Below are positions 17,098 to 24,831 of a stretch of DNA of 41,122 nt, one piece after another. Position 1 is the stretch's first letter; every line of letters begins with the position of its first letter. The translations under genes were made by a program, and so were the position numbers. This DNA comes from Candidatus Methylomirabilis sp. (GTDB taxonomy: Bacteria; DYJV01), in NCBI GenBank assembly GCA_020722945.1, contig DYJV01000017.1:1-41122 (forward strand). Reading direction: 5' to 3'. The notes beneath the pieces were generated by a model. The model was not told where the DNA came from. It did no database searches and saw nothing but the letters and a program-made list of their open reading frames with translations.

Positions 17098-18390
17098 TTA
17101 ATTGAATCTGTTATCAAAAACTCTTTTGGTTTTTCTCTCTGATCTTGGTAAAGCTCTATGGTCAACAATCTCAACTGCTGTTGTTACCATAATTTTTTTC
17201 TTGATTTGATCTTGTATAAACTGTGAAAGTTTATCTCTATCAATACCTTTACTAAACTCTGATTCCTCTACTTTGAGAAGCATATAATCTTTTCCATCAT
17301 TTTCCCTATTGAGATGAACTTGATATTCACTTCCTACACTTTCAATCCTTGAAAGGATAGTATCTATTTCACTTGGATATATATTTACTCCTCTAAATAT
17401 AAACATATCATCACTTCTGCCAAGTATCCTATCGTGTCTTGGCAAAAAGCAACCACACTTGCAAATACCAGGTATAATCTTTGTAATATCTCTTGAACGA
17501 TATCGGACAAGTGGTGCAGCTTCTTTGAAGAGAGTTGTATATACCATCTCACCCGTTTCACCCTCTTTGACAGGTTGCAATGTGTCAGGATCTATAATCT
17601 CTAAAATATAAAAATCTGCCCAATAGTGTATCCCATTGTGGAATTTACAATCAAGCCCTGTCCCTGGTCCATAAAGCTCTGTCAACCCCGGTATATCAAA
17701 GATATCATTTACCCCTGTCAATGAACTTATCTTTCTTATGATTGAATCACTTGTTCTTTCTGAACCGAGAATTATCTTTTTTAGGTTGATTTTATCCCGT
17801 ATCCCCCTTTTATTAATCTCTTCAGCCATCAGTAGAGCCATAGAAGCTGTGCAGCAGATAACAGTAGATTGAAAATCAATCAAAAATTCACATTGAAGAT
17901 CAAGGTTTCCCGGTCCTGTCGGTATTGACATTGCTCCAAATTTTTCACACCCTATCTGAAATCCAAAACCTGCTGTCCATACACCGTAACCTACACATAT
18001 CTGGACTCTATCCTCCTCTGTGAGGCCTGCCATTTCGTAGCATCTTGCAAACATATACAACCAGTCTTCAATATCTCTATCAGTGTAAGATAATATTTTT
18101 CTCTTACCTGTTGTCCCGCTTGAGGCATGAATCCTAATAATATCTCTAAAATCAACACTCTTTAGAGGGAATGGATATTCATCTCTCAAATCTTGAGCAG
18201 TTGTAAATGGAAGTTTTACAATGTCATTAAGAGTCTTTATATCATCAGGTTTGACCCCTGCTTCATTGAATTTTCTGTTGTAAAAACTTGAGTTGTTGTA
18301 AGCATGAGTGACTGTCCATTTTAATCTTTCGAGCTGTAATTTTTTAAGCTCCTCAATATTTTTTACCTTAGGCGGAAATTTTTGAAGCAT
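17098..18390 (-). CDS. PaaK-type aryl-CoA ligase (AMP-forming)
   Basis: This adenylate-forming enzyme activates an aryl-carboxylic acid to its CoA thioester with ATP. The 430 residues match phenylacetate-CoA ligase length. Visible motifs are the phosphate loop IHASSGTTGKRK, the YGVWTAGFGFQ segment, the adenine-region motif GLTELYGPG and the hinge region HDRILGRSDDMFIFRGVNIYPSEI, followed by the small C-terminal domain typical of PaaK. In Aromatoleum, IaaB is an indoleacetate-CoA ligase of this family in the iaa operon; the same role, or activation of (2-aminophenyl)succinate, is inferred here. The substrate is not proven. Good AAGGAG upstream of the ATG. Confidence 0.85.
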   Translation of the reverse strand: MLQKFPPKVKNIEELKKLQLERLKWTVTHAYNNSSFYNRKFNEAGVKPDDIKTLNDIVKLPFTTAQDLRDEYPFPLKSVDFRDIIRIHASSGTTGKRKILSYTDRDIEDWLYMFARCYEMAGLTEEDRVQICVGYGVWTAGFGFQIGCEKFGAMSIPTGPGNLDLQCEFLIDFQSTVICCTASMALLMAEEINKRGIRDKINLKKIILGSERTSDSIIRKISSLTGVNDIFDIPGLTELYGPGTGLDCKFHNGIHYWADFYILEIIDPDTLQPVKEGETGEMVYTTLFKEAAPLVRYRSRDITKIIPGICKCGCFLPRHDRILGRSDDMFIFRGVNIYPSEIDTILSRIESVGSEYQVHLNRENDGKDYMLLKVEESEFSKGIDRDKLSQFIQDQIKKKIMVTTAVEIVDHRALPRSERKTKRVFDNRFN

Positions 18391-18418
18391 TATAATCTCC
18401 TTAACTATTTGAAATTAT

Positions 18419-20137
18419 TTATTTAAATTTTTCTCTCTTTGAAATCTGTGTAAAAGTATCGGGGTCAATTACTACACCGTAGTCACTCTCTGCTTTTTCT
18501 ATTGAAATTACTTGGTTTTGGACATCTCTTAATAATTTATCTACTTCCCGTTCAAGAGGATTTCCGTAACCACCGCCGCCACCTGCTTCCTGATAGTAGA
18601 TGGTGCCTTTTTTTATATTGTCTATCATATCTTTGGTGGTTGTCCTATAAATTCTTCCGTCAGGGTAAATCAGCTCTATTTTGTTTAGTGTCCCCTCTTT
18701 CCCTCCGTGAGAACCGAAAGCAGGTTCAATATCTCCATCACCAAATGTAACAAGTTTTGTATTGTCACTACCTATTATAAATTTTGTTTTTACTCCGAGA
18801 CCACCTCTCCATCTACCCGCACCTGCTGAATCTTCCCAATATTCGTGCTGGAGTAAAAGATGTGGTGTCTGCTGTTCAAACATTTCATAATCTTGATCCA
18901 AAACTCCGCCAGAAGCATCAATCATACCTATATGGTCATAACCATCACAACCCATGATAGCACCAGAGCCGCCTTTTAATCCCATAAAGCATATATCAAC
19001 ATAAGACTCATTTTTTTTCGGATTGATTCCTGTTGTAAGAGAGCATAAAAGCTCATTCCACTCTGCTGTTACTCTATCAGGGATAGCTTGAGACAAAGCT
19101 CTCATAATTGCATCAGCATTGTTAGGGCAGAGATGATTCCCATAAGTTGTTGCCGCAGGGTATTTTGCATTAAGTATTGTCCCCTCAGGGATAATGATCT
19201 CAATAGGTCTTATCATCCCCTGATTGTGGGGGATGTCGGGGCTGACCATTTGAAGAAAAGTAAGGATAGTAGCTGATGCGCTTGAAGTGAATGTTCCATT
19301 TACAAAGCCTGGGGTTTGCAGATCTGTGCCACTATAATCAAAAATTATCTTCTCATCTTCAACAGTAATAGTCACCCGTATTTTATATTTTGAATTGGGA
19401 ATTTTACCATCATAAAAAACGTTGCTTTCACCTTTATAAATTCCGTTGGGGATACTTTTTATCTCTGATTTCATCATCTTTTCAGTAGAATCAAATAGGT
19501 AATTTTTGTGTGCTTCAAAAACCTCTACTCCATATCTTTCGATTATATCGAGAAATCTTCTCTCACCCACAACACAGCTGCCAATTTCAGCTTTCATATC
19601 CTCTGCAACAATAGGTAGTCTTATATTTGCAAAGATAAGGTTCCATACATCTTTTCTAAGTTTTCCCTTCTCATACACTTTTACAGGTGGTATCCTAAGG
19701 GCTTCCTGCCAAACTTCAGTTGCCGCAGGATTGTATCCACCCTGCACAGCACCACCGATATCTGCCTGATGCCCTTTACATGCAGACCAGCCTACAAGCT
19801 CATCTTTGTAAAAGATAGGTTTGTATACTGCAACATCGTTGTTTTGGTTGCCAAATGAAAAAACATCGTTGTGAAAGATAACATCACCTGGGTATATTTC
19901 GCTACCAAAATAATTTATTATATATTTGCAGACAGGTGCCAAAGAGAATGCAAGTATTGGCAGATTTTCTGTTTGCTCAAGCATGTTCCCCTCTCTATCG
20001 TAAAGACCTGTCACAAAATCTTTTGCTTCACAAAGGATAGGGGATCTTGTTGTTTTTTCAAGAGCAATGCTCATCTCATCTGTGATAGCTTTTAATCTCC
20101 GTCTTAATATTGAAACAAGAACTTTATCTATATTCAT
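18419..20137 (-). CDS. HyuB-family subunit of ATP-dependent amide/lactam hydrolase (IaaC/IaaE-like)
   Basis: The hydantoinase B/oxoprolinase/acetone carboxylase alpha family partners with HyuA proteins to hydrolyse cyclic amides using ATP, or to carboxylate ketones. The 572-residue protein has the family hallmarks DVIFHNDVFSFGNQNNDVAV, WSACKGHQADIGG and the C-terminal glycine-rich block ending YYQEAGGGGGYGNPLER. It begins 14 bases after the HyuA gene. Acetone carboxylases need a third, small gamma subunit, which is absent here, arguing for hydrolysis. In the Iaa pathway IaaCE opens the 2-oxoindole-3-acetate lactam to (2-aminophenyl)succinate; that function is inferred from the gene set. A general N-methylhydantoinase or oxoprolinase role is the alternative. 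Confidence 0.82.
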   Translation of the reverse strand: MNIDKVLVSILRRRLKAITDEMSIALEKTTRSPILCEAKDFVTGLYDREGNMLEQTENLPILAFSLAPVCKYIINYFGSEIYPGDVIFHNDVFSFGNQNNDVAVYKPIFYKDELVGWSACKGHQADIGGAVQGGYNPAATEVWQEALRIPPVKVYEKGKLRKDVWNLIFANIRLPIVAEDMKAEIGSCVVGERRFLDIIERYGVEVFEAHKNYLFDSTEKMMKSEIKSIPNGIYKGESNVFYDGKIPNSKYKIRVTITVEDEKIIFDYSGTDLQTPGFVNGTFTSSASATILTFLQMVSPDIPHNQGMIRPIEIIIPEGTILNAKYPAATTYGNHLCPNNADAIMRALSQAIPDRVTAEWNELLCSLTTGINPKKNESYVDICFMGLKGGSGAIMGCDGYDHIGMIDASGGVLDQDYEMFEQQTPHLLLQHEYWEDSAGAGRWRGGLGVKTKFIIGSDNTKLVTFGDGDIEPAFGSHGGKEGTLNKIELIYPDGRIYRTTTKDMIDNIKKGTIYYQEAGGGGGYGNPLEREVDKLLRDVQNQVISIEKAESDYGVVIDPDTFTQISKREKFK

Positions 20138-20151
20138 TTACCCTCCCTATC

Positions 20152-22263
20152 TCAATTTTGGATAACTCTTGATAAAACTTTATCTTCAATCTCTTTTAGA
20201 TAAACAGTGTAACTTCCAAATTTATCAACTATCACTGAAAATTCAGGTGTAATAAAAGCCGTGGTATTGGTCTGCTCCAAGATAGCAGGACCTGATACTC
20301 TGTTCCCATATTTTAGTTGAAGAGAATCAAAAACATCTACCTCTTCAAATCTCTTTTTTGAAGGGATAAAGACATCTCTTCTTTTTTTGAAAGCTTTATC
20401 GGGAAGCTCCCCGTCATACTCCATAACAGGAAAATTAGGTTTGACTGTTTTCCCGATAACTTTTAATCTTAAATTTATAAGTTCGATAGGAGTCCGCTCA
20501 TTTTCGAGTGAGTAACCGAAAAGAGTGTTATGTGCAGGGTGAAATTTCTTTGCAATTAAATCCCAGTTACAATCGATTATATCTTTTTCAGGTATTTCGA
20601 CACTGACTTCATGATACTGTCTTGAATATCTTAAATCGAGTGAATATACAAACTCTATTTTGTTGGTATCTCTGATACCTTCGCTCTTTAATGTTTTTAT
20701 CCCTGTGCTCTTCATCTCTTCAAAATATTTTTTGAAAATTTTCTTATCAATATTTTCAAGATTAGAGATATAGCTCCTTACATAATCGTGTTCAAGGTCT
20801 GAAATGAGCATCCCTGCGGCACAGAAAATGGATGATTCCCTTGGTATAATAAGTATTGGTATGTCAAGCTCCATTGCTATCATACATGCATGATTGGGAC
20901 CTGCTCCACCAGCAACTATCATTGGGAGATCTCTTGGATCCACCCCTTCACTGACTGCGATCTCTCTGACTGCTGCTGCCATATTTACATTGATAATGTT
21001 ATACATACCTGCTGAAGCTTCGTAAAGTCCAAATTTGAGTGGTTTCGCTATTTTTTTTTCTATTGCTTTTGAAGCTTTATCTTTGTCAAGTTTCATCTTT
21101 CCACCTGCAAAGAAATCTGGGTCTAAATATCCGAGCACAATATCGGCATCTGTGCATGTAGGCTCTTCACCACCAAGTGAATAGCAGACAGGTCCAGGTT
21201 TGGAACCTGCACTTTGAGGTCCCATTCGTAAAAGACCACCCTCATCTATCCAACCGATGCTCCCACCGCCAGCACCGATAGTTACAACATTGAGCATTGG
21301 GAGTGCTGTTCGAAGTCTGTTGATATAACCACTTGTTGTAACAGTAGGTTTGCCATTTTTTACAACAGCAGTATCAAAACTTGTGCCACCCATATCTGTA
21401 GTTATAAAACTATCGTAACCTTGTGGTTTTACATAAATAGTGCCTGCTACTGGTCCACCAGCAGGGCCAGACAGTAGTGTGGATGCAGATTTTGATATTG
21501 CACTTTCAGGTGAAACTACTCCACCATTTGATGTCATTATCAGTAGAGTCCCTTTAAAATTCTCTTTTTCTAACCTCTTCATAAGTGATGTTAGGTATCT
21601 TTTTAAAATAGGTCCAACATAAGAGTTGAGAGATGTTGTGCTGACTCTATCGTAAAATCTGACAGATGGAAGAAGTTCAAAAGATACTGTTAGATAAATA
21701 TCCTCAAAATCTCTCTTTACAATTTTTGCTACTTCATTTTCATGGATTGGGTTTGCAAATGAATTCATAAAGCATATTGCAATTGCTTCAACTTTTTCTT
21801 TTTTTAGTTTATCTATTTGGGATTGAAGATTTGATTTGTCAAGTGGAGTTACGATTTCACCTACGGAGTTGATACGCTCTTTTACAGGAAGCCTGAGGTA
21901 TCTTTCTACAACAGGTTTTGCATTTTCATATCTGTTGTTATACTGCTCCTCCCTTACCCCTCTTCTCATCTCAAGTGCATCCCTGACCCCCTCTGTGGTA
22001 AGTAGTGCGGTTTTTGCACCATTGTAGGTAAGTATAGCATTTGTGGTGACAGTTGTCCCATGAACTATTGTTGAGACTTTTTGGAGGAAATCTCTTAATG
22101 ATAGCCCATGTGCATCAGCCATCTCTTTTAATCCTTTCATTGTTGCAATTGAAGGGTCATCTGGAGTTGATAAAACTTTATATATTTCAGTGGAGCCATC
22201 ATCAGATGTAAGTAGAAAATCTGTGAATGTTCCACCAACATCGATACCTATTTTGTAATTCAT
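20152..22263 (-). CDS. HyuA-family ATP-binding subunit of amide/lactam hydrolase (IaaC/IaaE-like)
   Basis: This is the ATP-using partner of the HyuB-type protein. The 703-residue chain starts with a hydantoinase A N-terminal ASKHA-fold phosphate motif, IGIDVGGTFTDFLL, and has a second, TDMGGTSFDTAVV, near residue 290, then GAGGGSIGWIDEGG and AGGAGPNHACMIA. The C-terminal domain of about 200 residues matches the hydantoinase A family. These motifs support phosphorylation of a lactam oxygen during ring opening, as in 5-oxoprolinase and caprolactamase. It follows the mutase genes and precedes HyuB, so mutase, hydrolase and ligase are co-expressed. Which of IaaC and IaaE corresponds to this subunit I cannot say. 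Confidence 0.82.
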   Translation of the reverse strand: MNYKIGIDVGGTFTDFLLTSDDGSTEIYKVLSTPDDPSIATMKGLKEMADAHGLSLRDFLQKVSTIVHGTTVTTNAILTYNGAKTALLTTEGVRDALEMRRGVREEQYNNRYENAKPVVERYLRLPVKERINSVGEIVTPLDKSNLQSQIDKLKKEKVEAIAICFMNSFANPIHENEVAKIVKRDFEDIYLTVSFELLPSVRFYDRVSTTSLNSYVGPILKRYLTSLMKRLEKENFKGTLLIMTSNGGVVSPESAISKSASTLLSGPAGGPVAGTIYVKPQGYDSFITTDMGGTSFDTAVVKNGKPTVTTSGYINRLRTALPMLNVVTIGAGGGSIGWIDEGGLLRMGPQSAGSKPGPVCYSLGGEEPTCTDADIVLGYLDPDFFAGGKMKLDKDKASKAIEKKIAKPLKFGLYEASAGMYNIINVNMAAAVREIAVSEGVDPRDLPMIVAGGAGPNHACMIAMELDIPILIIPRESSIFCAAGMLISDLEHDYVRSYISNLENIDKKIFKKYFEEMKSTGIKTLKSEGIRDTNKIEFVYSLDLRYSRQYHEVSVEIPEKDIIDCNWDLIAKKFHPAHNTLFGYSLENERTPIELINLRLKVIGKTVKPNFPVMEYDGELPDKAFKKRRDVFIPSKKRFEEVDVFDSLQLKYGNRVSGPAILEQTNTTAFITPEFSVIVDKFGSYTVYLKEIEDKVLSRVIQN

Positions 22264-22299
22264 TAAAAACTCCTTTAAAGCAATTTTTCTATTCAGAAA

Positions 22300-23940
22300 T
22301 TAACCAAAAATATTAGGTTCTTCAAAAACTCCATATACCTCTCTAAACACATCTGCCATCTCTCCAACTGTGGCATAAGATTTACAGCATTCAACAAGTG
22401 AAGGCATAACATTTTGACCATTTAAAGCAGTTTTTTTAAGTGTATCAATAGAAGATTTTACTCTTCTGTTGTCTCTTGTTCTTTTTAATTTTTTTAACTC
22501 CTCTATCTTTTTTTTTGCAGATTCTTCGTCATATTCGTGGAGTTTTACCTCCTGTTTATTTTCATCCATAATGTATCTGTTTACACCAACTTTTATATAT
22601 TTGCCATCTTCAAGACCTTTTTGATAATCGTATGCTTGAAGTGCAATTTTCCTCTGAACAAACCCATCCTCAACAGCTTTAAGCATCCCACCATAATTAT
22701 CTATCTCTGCAATCTCTTTCTCTATAAGAGATTCCATCTCCTTTGTGATACTTTCAATAAAGTAGGACCCCGCAAGAGGATCCACAGTGTCTCTCAAGCC
22801 GACCTCGTCCATAAGCATCTGTAGAGTTCTTAGTGAGATTAGTGCAGATTCTTCAGTGGGGATAGTATAGGCTTCATCGTATGAGCATAAAGCTGTAGTC
22901 TGTGCTCCACCAAGTGCTGCTGCAAGACCGTAGTATGCACCTCTTACGATGTTGTTCATAGGTTGCTCTTTAGTTAGGCCTGAACCGCCACCACCAAATA
23001 GACCACGGAAGAAGAGAACTTTACTGTCTTTTTTACCTGCACCATATCTGTTTTTTAAATTCTTTGCCCATATCTTCCGTGCTGCTCTTAATTTTGCAAC
23101 TGTCTCCCAGATATTGCCGTAGATATTTATGTTAAACGAGAAACTTCCGACAAAATCATCAATATCAAGACCCCTCTTTAAAACCTCATCTATATAGGTA
23201 TTGGCAATCTGAATTGCGTAAGCTATCTCTTGTGCAGGGGTAGCACCAGATTCTCTAATATGGTAGCCGCATATACTCACAGGGTTACATTTGGGAAGCT
23301 CTTTGACAGAGTATTCGATGGTGTCTCCGATAAGTTTTACACCATGTCGGGGTGGGTAGATCCAAGCTCCTCTGCCGATTATCTCTTTTAAGATGTCGTT
23401 TTGAGGAGTTGCACTTATGACATTTTTTGAGTATCCATATCTCTCTGCAACTGCCTGATACATTGCAAGCATTATTGAGGCAACAGCATTTATTGTGAGT
23501 CCAGAACCTATTTTTTCAAGAGGTATATCTTTAAATGCTATTTCAAAATCGAGTAGAGTATCAACAGCCATTCCAACTCTTCCCACTTCACCTTCAGCTT
23601 CAGGAGAATCGGAATCGTATCCCATTTGAGTGGGTAGATCAAATGCAACATTTAAACCATTCTGTCCATTTGCTATTAATAATTTGAATCTTTCATTTGT
23701 CTGAGCAGGTGTCCCAAAACCTGAATATTGTCTCATTGTCCAACCTCTGCTCCTATAACCGAGAGGATGAATCCCTCTTGTAAAAGGGTAGTCCCCCGGG
23801 TCACTGAGGTCTTTATCGTAACTAAAATCTAATTTTGCAAGGTCGTCAGGGGTGTAAAGAGGTTTTACTTTAATACCTGAAAGATACTCAACTTCTACTA
23901 TCTTATCTTTTTTATCTTTTATATATTTTGCTACACCCAT
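22300..23940 (-). CDS. B12-dependent acyl-CoA mutase large subunit (IaaG/H-like, carboxylate-type)
   Basis: This catalytic TIM-barrel subunit performs radical carbon-skeleton rearrangement of a CoA ester. The 546-residue protein matches split methylmalonyl-CoA mutase large subunits. Tyr72 (in RQYSGF) and Arg190 (ten residues after Gln180 in PQNDILKE) align with Tyr89 and Arg207 of Propionibacterium methylmalonyl-CoA mutase, which bind the substrate carboxylate. Isobutyryl-CoA mutase has Phe and Gln there, and 2-hydroxyisobutyryl-CoA mutase has Ile plus an Asp where this protein has Ala99. His227 lies in the conserved GYH motif. The region FFRGLFGGGGSGLT replaces the usual SQTSGWSLT, suggesting a remodelled pocket. 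With its neighbours, (2-aminophenyl)succinyl-CoA to (2-aminobenzyl)malonyl-CoA is the best-fitting reaction; methylmalonyl-CoA mutase is the alternative. Confidence 0.82.
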   Translation of the reverse strand: MGVAKYIKDKKDKIVEVEYLSGIKVKPLYTPDDLAKLDFSYDKDLSDPGDYPFTRGIHPLGYRSRGWTMRQYSGFGTPAQTNERFKLLIANGQNGLNVAFDLPTQMGYDSDSPEAEGEVGRVGMAVDTLLDFEIAFKDIPLEKIGSGLTINAVASIMLAMYQAVAERYGYSKNVISATPQNDILKEIIGRGAWIYPPRHGVKLIGDTIEYSVKELPKCNPVSICGYHIRESGATPAQEIAYAIQIANTYIDEVLKRGLDIDDFVGSFSFNINIYGNIWETVAKLRAARKIWAKNLKNRYGAGKKDSKVLFFRGLFGGGGSGLTKEQPMNNIVRGAYYGLAAALGGAQTTALCSYDEAYTIPTEESALISLRTLQMLMDEVGLRDTVDPLAGSYFIESITKEMESLIEKEIAEIDNYGGMLKAVEDGFVQRKIALQAYDYQKGLEDGKYIKVGVNRYIMDENKQEVKLHEYDEESAKKKIEELKKLKRTRDNRRVKSSIDTLKKTALNGQNVMPSLVECCKSYATVGEMADVFREVYGVFEEPNIFG

Positions 23941-23959
23941 TTTGACTCCTCTATATTTT

Positions 23960-24361
23960 TTATAACTTTGAATTGAGAGTATTATTTAAGAAGGATAAAG
24001 TTTTTTTTAGAGGGGTTCCACCCGGAAAAACGCCTTTAACTCCAATTTTTTTCAGTAATTCTATATCTTTATCAGGAATTACTCCACCTACAAAAACAAC
24101 TATGTCATCTGCTTTATTCTCCCTTAATTTCTCGATAATTTTGGTAGAGTAGTATAGGTGAGCACCTGATAATATTGAGAGACCTAAGGCATCAACATCT
24201 TCTTGTATTGCTGTAATAACTATTTGGTCAATAGATTTGTGGAGACCTGAATATATAACCTCAAATCCTGATTCTCTCAAAGCATGGGCAACTATCTTTG
24301 CTCCTTTATCGTGACCATCAAGACCCGGCTTTGCAATTAAGATTCTAAAATGTTTATTCAT
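23960..24361 (-). CDS. B12-binding small subunit of acyl-CoA mutase
   Basis: This 133-residue protein is a stand-alone cobalamin-binding Rossmann domain that supplies adenosylcobalamin to the large subunit. The base-off signature LDGHDKG (His17 as the lower axial ligand), the nucleotide-loop motif LSILSGAH, and VGGVIP followed by GVFPGGTP are all present. The size matches HcmB, IcmB and other split-mutase small subunits. It precedes the large subunit by 19 bp in transcription order. No MeaB/ArgK-type G-protein chaperone gene is next to it, although most split mutases need one. Confidence 0.92.
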   Translation of the reverse strand: MNKHFRILIAKPGLDGHDKGAKIVAHALRESGFEVIYSGLHKSIDQIVITAIQEDVDALGLSILSGAHLYYSTKIIEKLRENKADDIVVFVGGVIPDKDIELLKKIGVKGVFPGGTPLKKTLSFLNNTLNSKL

Positions 24362-24387
24362 TTGGAAAAACCTTTGTTTGTATGGTG

Positions 24388-24816
24388 TTAAGATTTACTC
24401 TTTTTAATATTAAACTCACCATCGCATATTTCAGTGAGCACCCCACACATTTCATCTGGATAATTTATGAATGAATACCTGTTGCCAAAAAGTTCTCTCG
24501 GTTTTTCATCAATCAGTTTATAACCTTTATCTTTTAGCTCTTTGATCTTAGATGGGACATTATCTACACCGTAAGATATTAAGAAAACACCTTCACCCCT
24601 TTTATTTATAAACTTTGCAACTTCACCATCAGGGGTAGTTGATTCCATGAGCTCTATTGCAACTTCTCCAAGGTAGTATCTTGCAACTTTTATCTTTTCA
24701 CTTTCAGCTATGTATTCGGAGTGAAGCTCCAATCCAAGCACATCTTGATAAATTTTCTTCCCTTTTTCGAGATCTTTGACTGCTATACAGATATGATCTA
24801 TTTTTTTTGTTTTCAT
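24388..24816 (-). CDS. Methylmalonyl-CoA epimerase-like VOC protein, metal site altered
   Basis: The VOC-fold protein (142 residues) resembles methylmalonyl-CoA epimerase, with the two repeated betaalphabetabetabeta units (IDHICIAVKDLEKGKKIYQDVLG and the C-terminal half). His8 and Glu129 (in CGVLTEIC) match two epimerase metal or acid-base positions. The usual GLHHIA motif, which carries a metal-binding His, is replaced by GVFLIS (Phe78 and Leu79), so the standard Co/Mn site is incomplete. It sits directly upstream of the mutase small subunit, where an epimerase would set the stereochemistry at C2 of an arylsuccinyl- or arylmalonyl-CoA. Activity as an epimerase is therefore plausible from context but not from residues. 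Confidence 0.72.
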   Translation of the reverse strand: MKTKKIDHICIAVKDLEKGKKIYQDVLGLELHSEYIAESEKIKVARYYLGEVAIELMESTTPDGEVAKFINKRGEGVFLISYGVDNVPSKIKELKDKGYKLIDEKPRELFGNRYSFINYPDEMCGVLTEICDGEFNIKKSKS

Positions 24817-24831
24817 GACCCCTCTTAATTT

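Noticed and set aside
18419-22263. Acetone or acetophenone carboxylase
   Set aside because: Only the two HyuA/HyuB-type subunits are present; no small gamma subunit follows, and the surrounding genes fit amide hydrolysis and aryl-CoA metabolism better.
22300-23940. 2-hydroxyisobutyryl-CoA or isobutyryl-CoA mutase
   Set aside because: Those enzymes have Ile or Phe where this one has Tyr72, and Gln where this one has Arg190; 2-hydroxyisobutyryl-CoA mutase also needs an Asp where this protein has Ala99.
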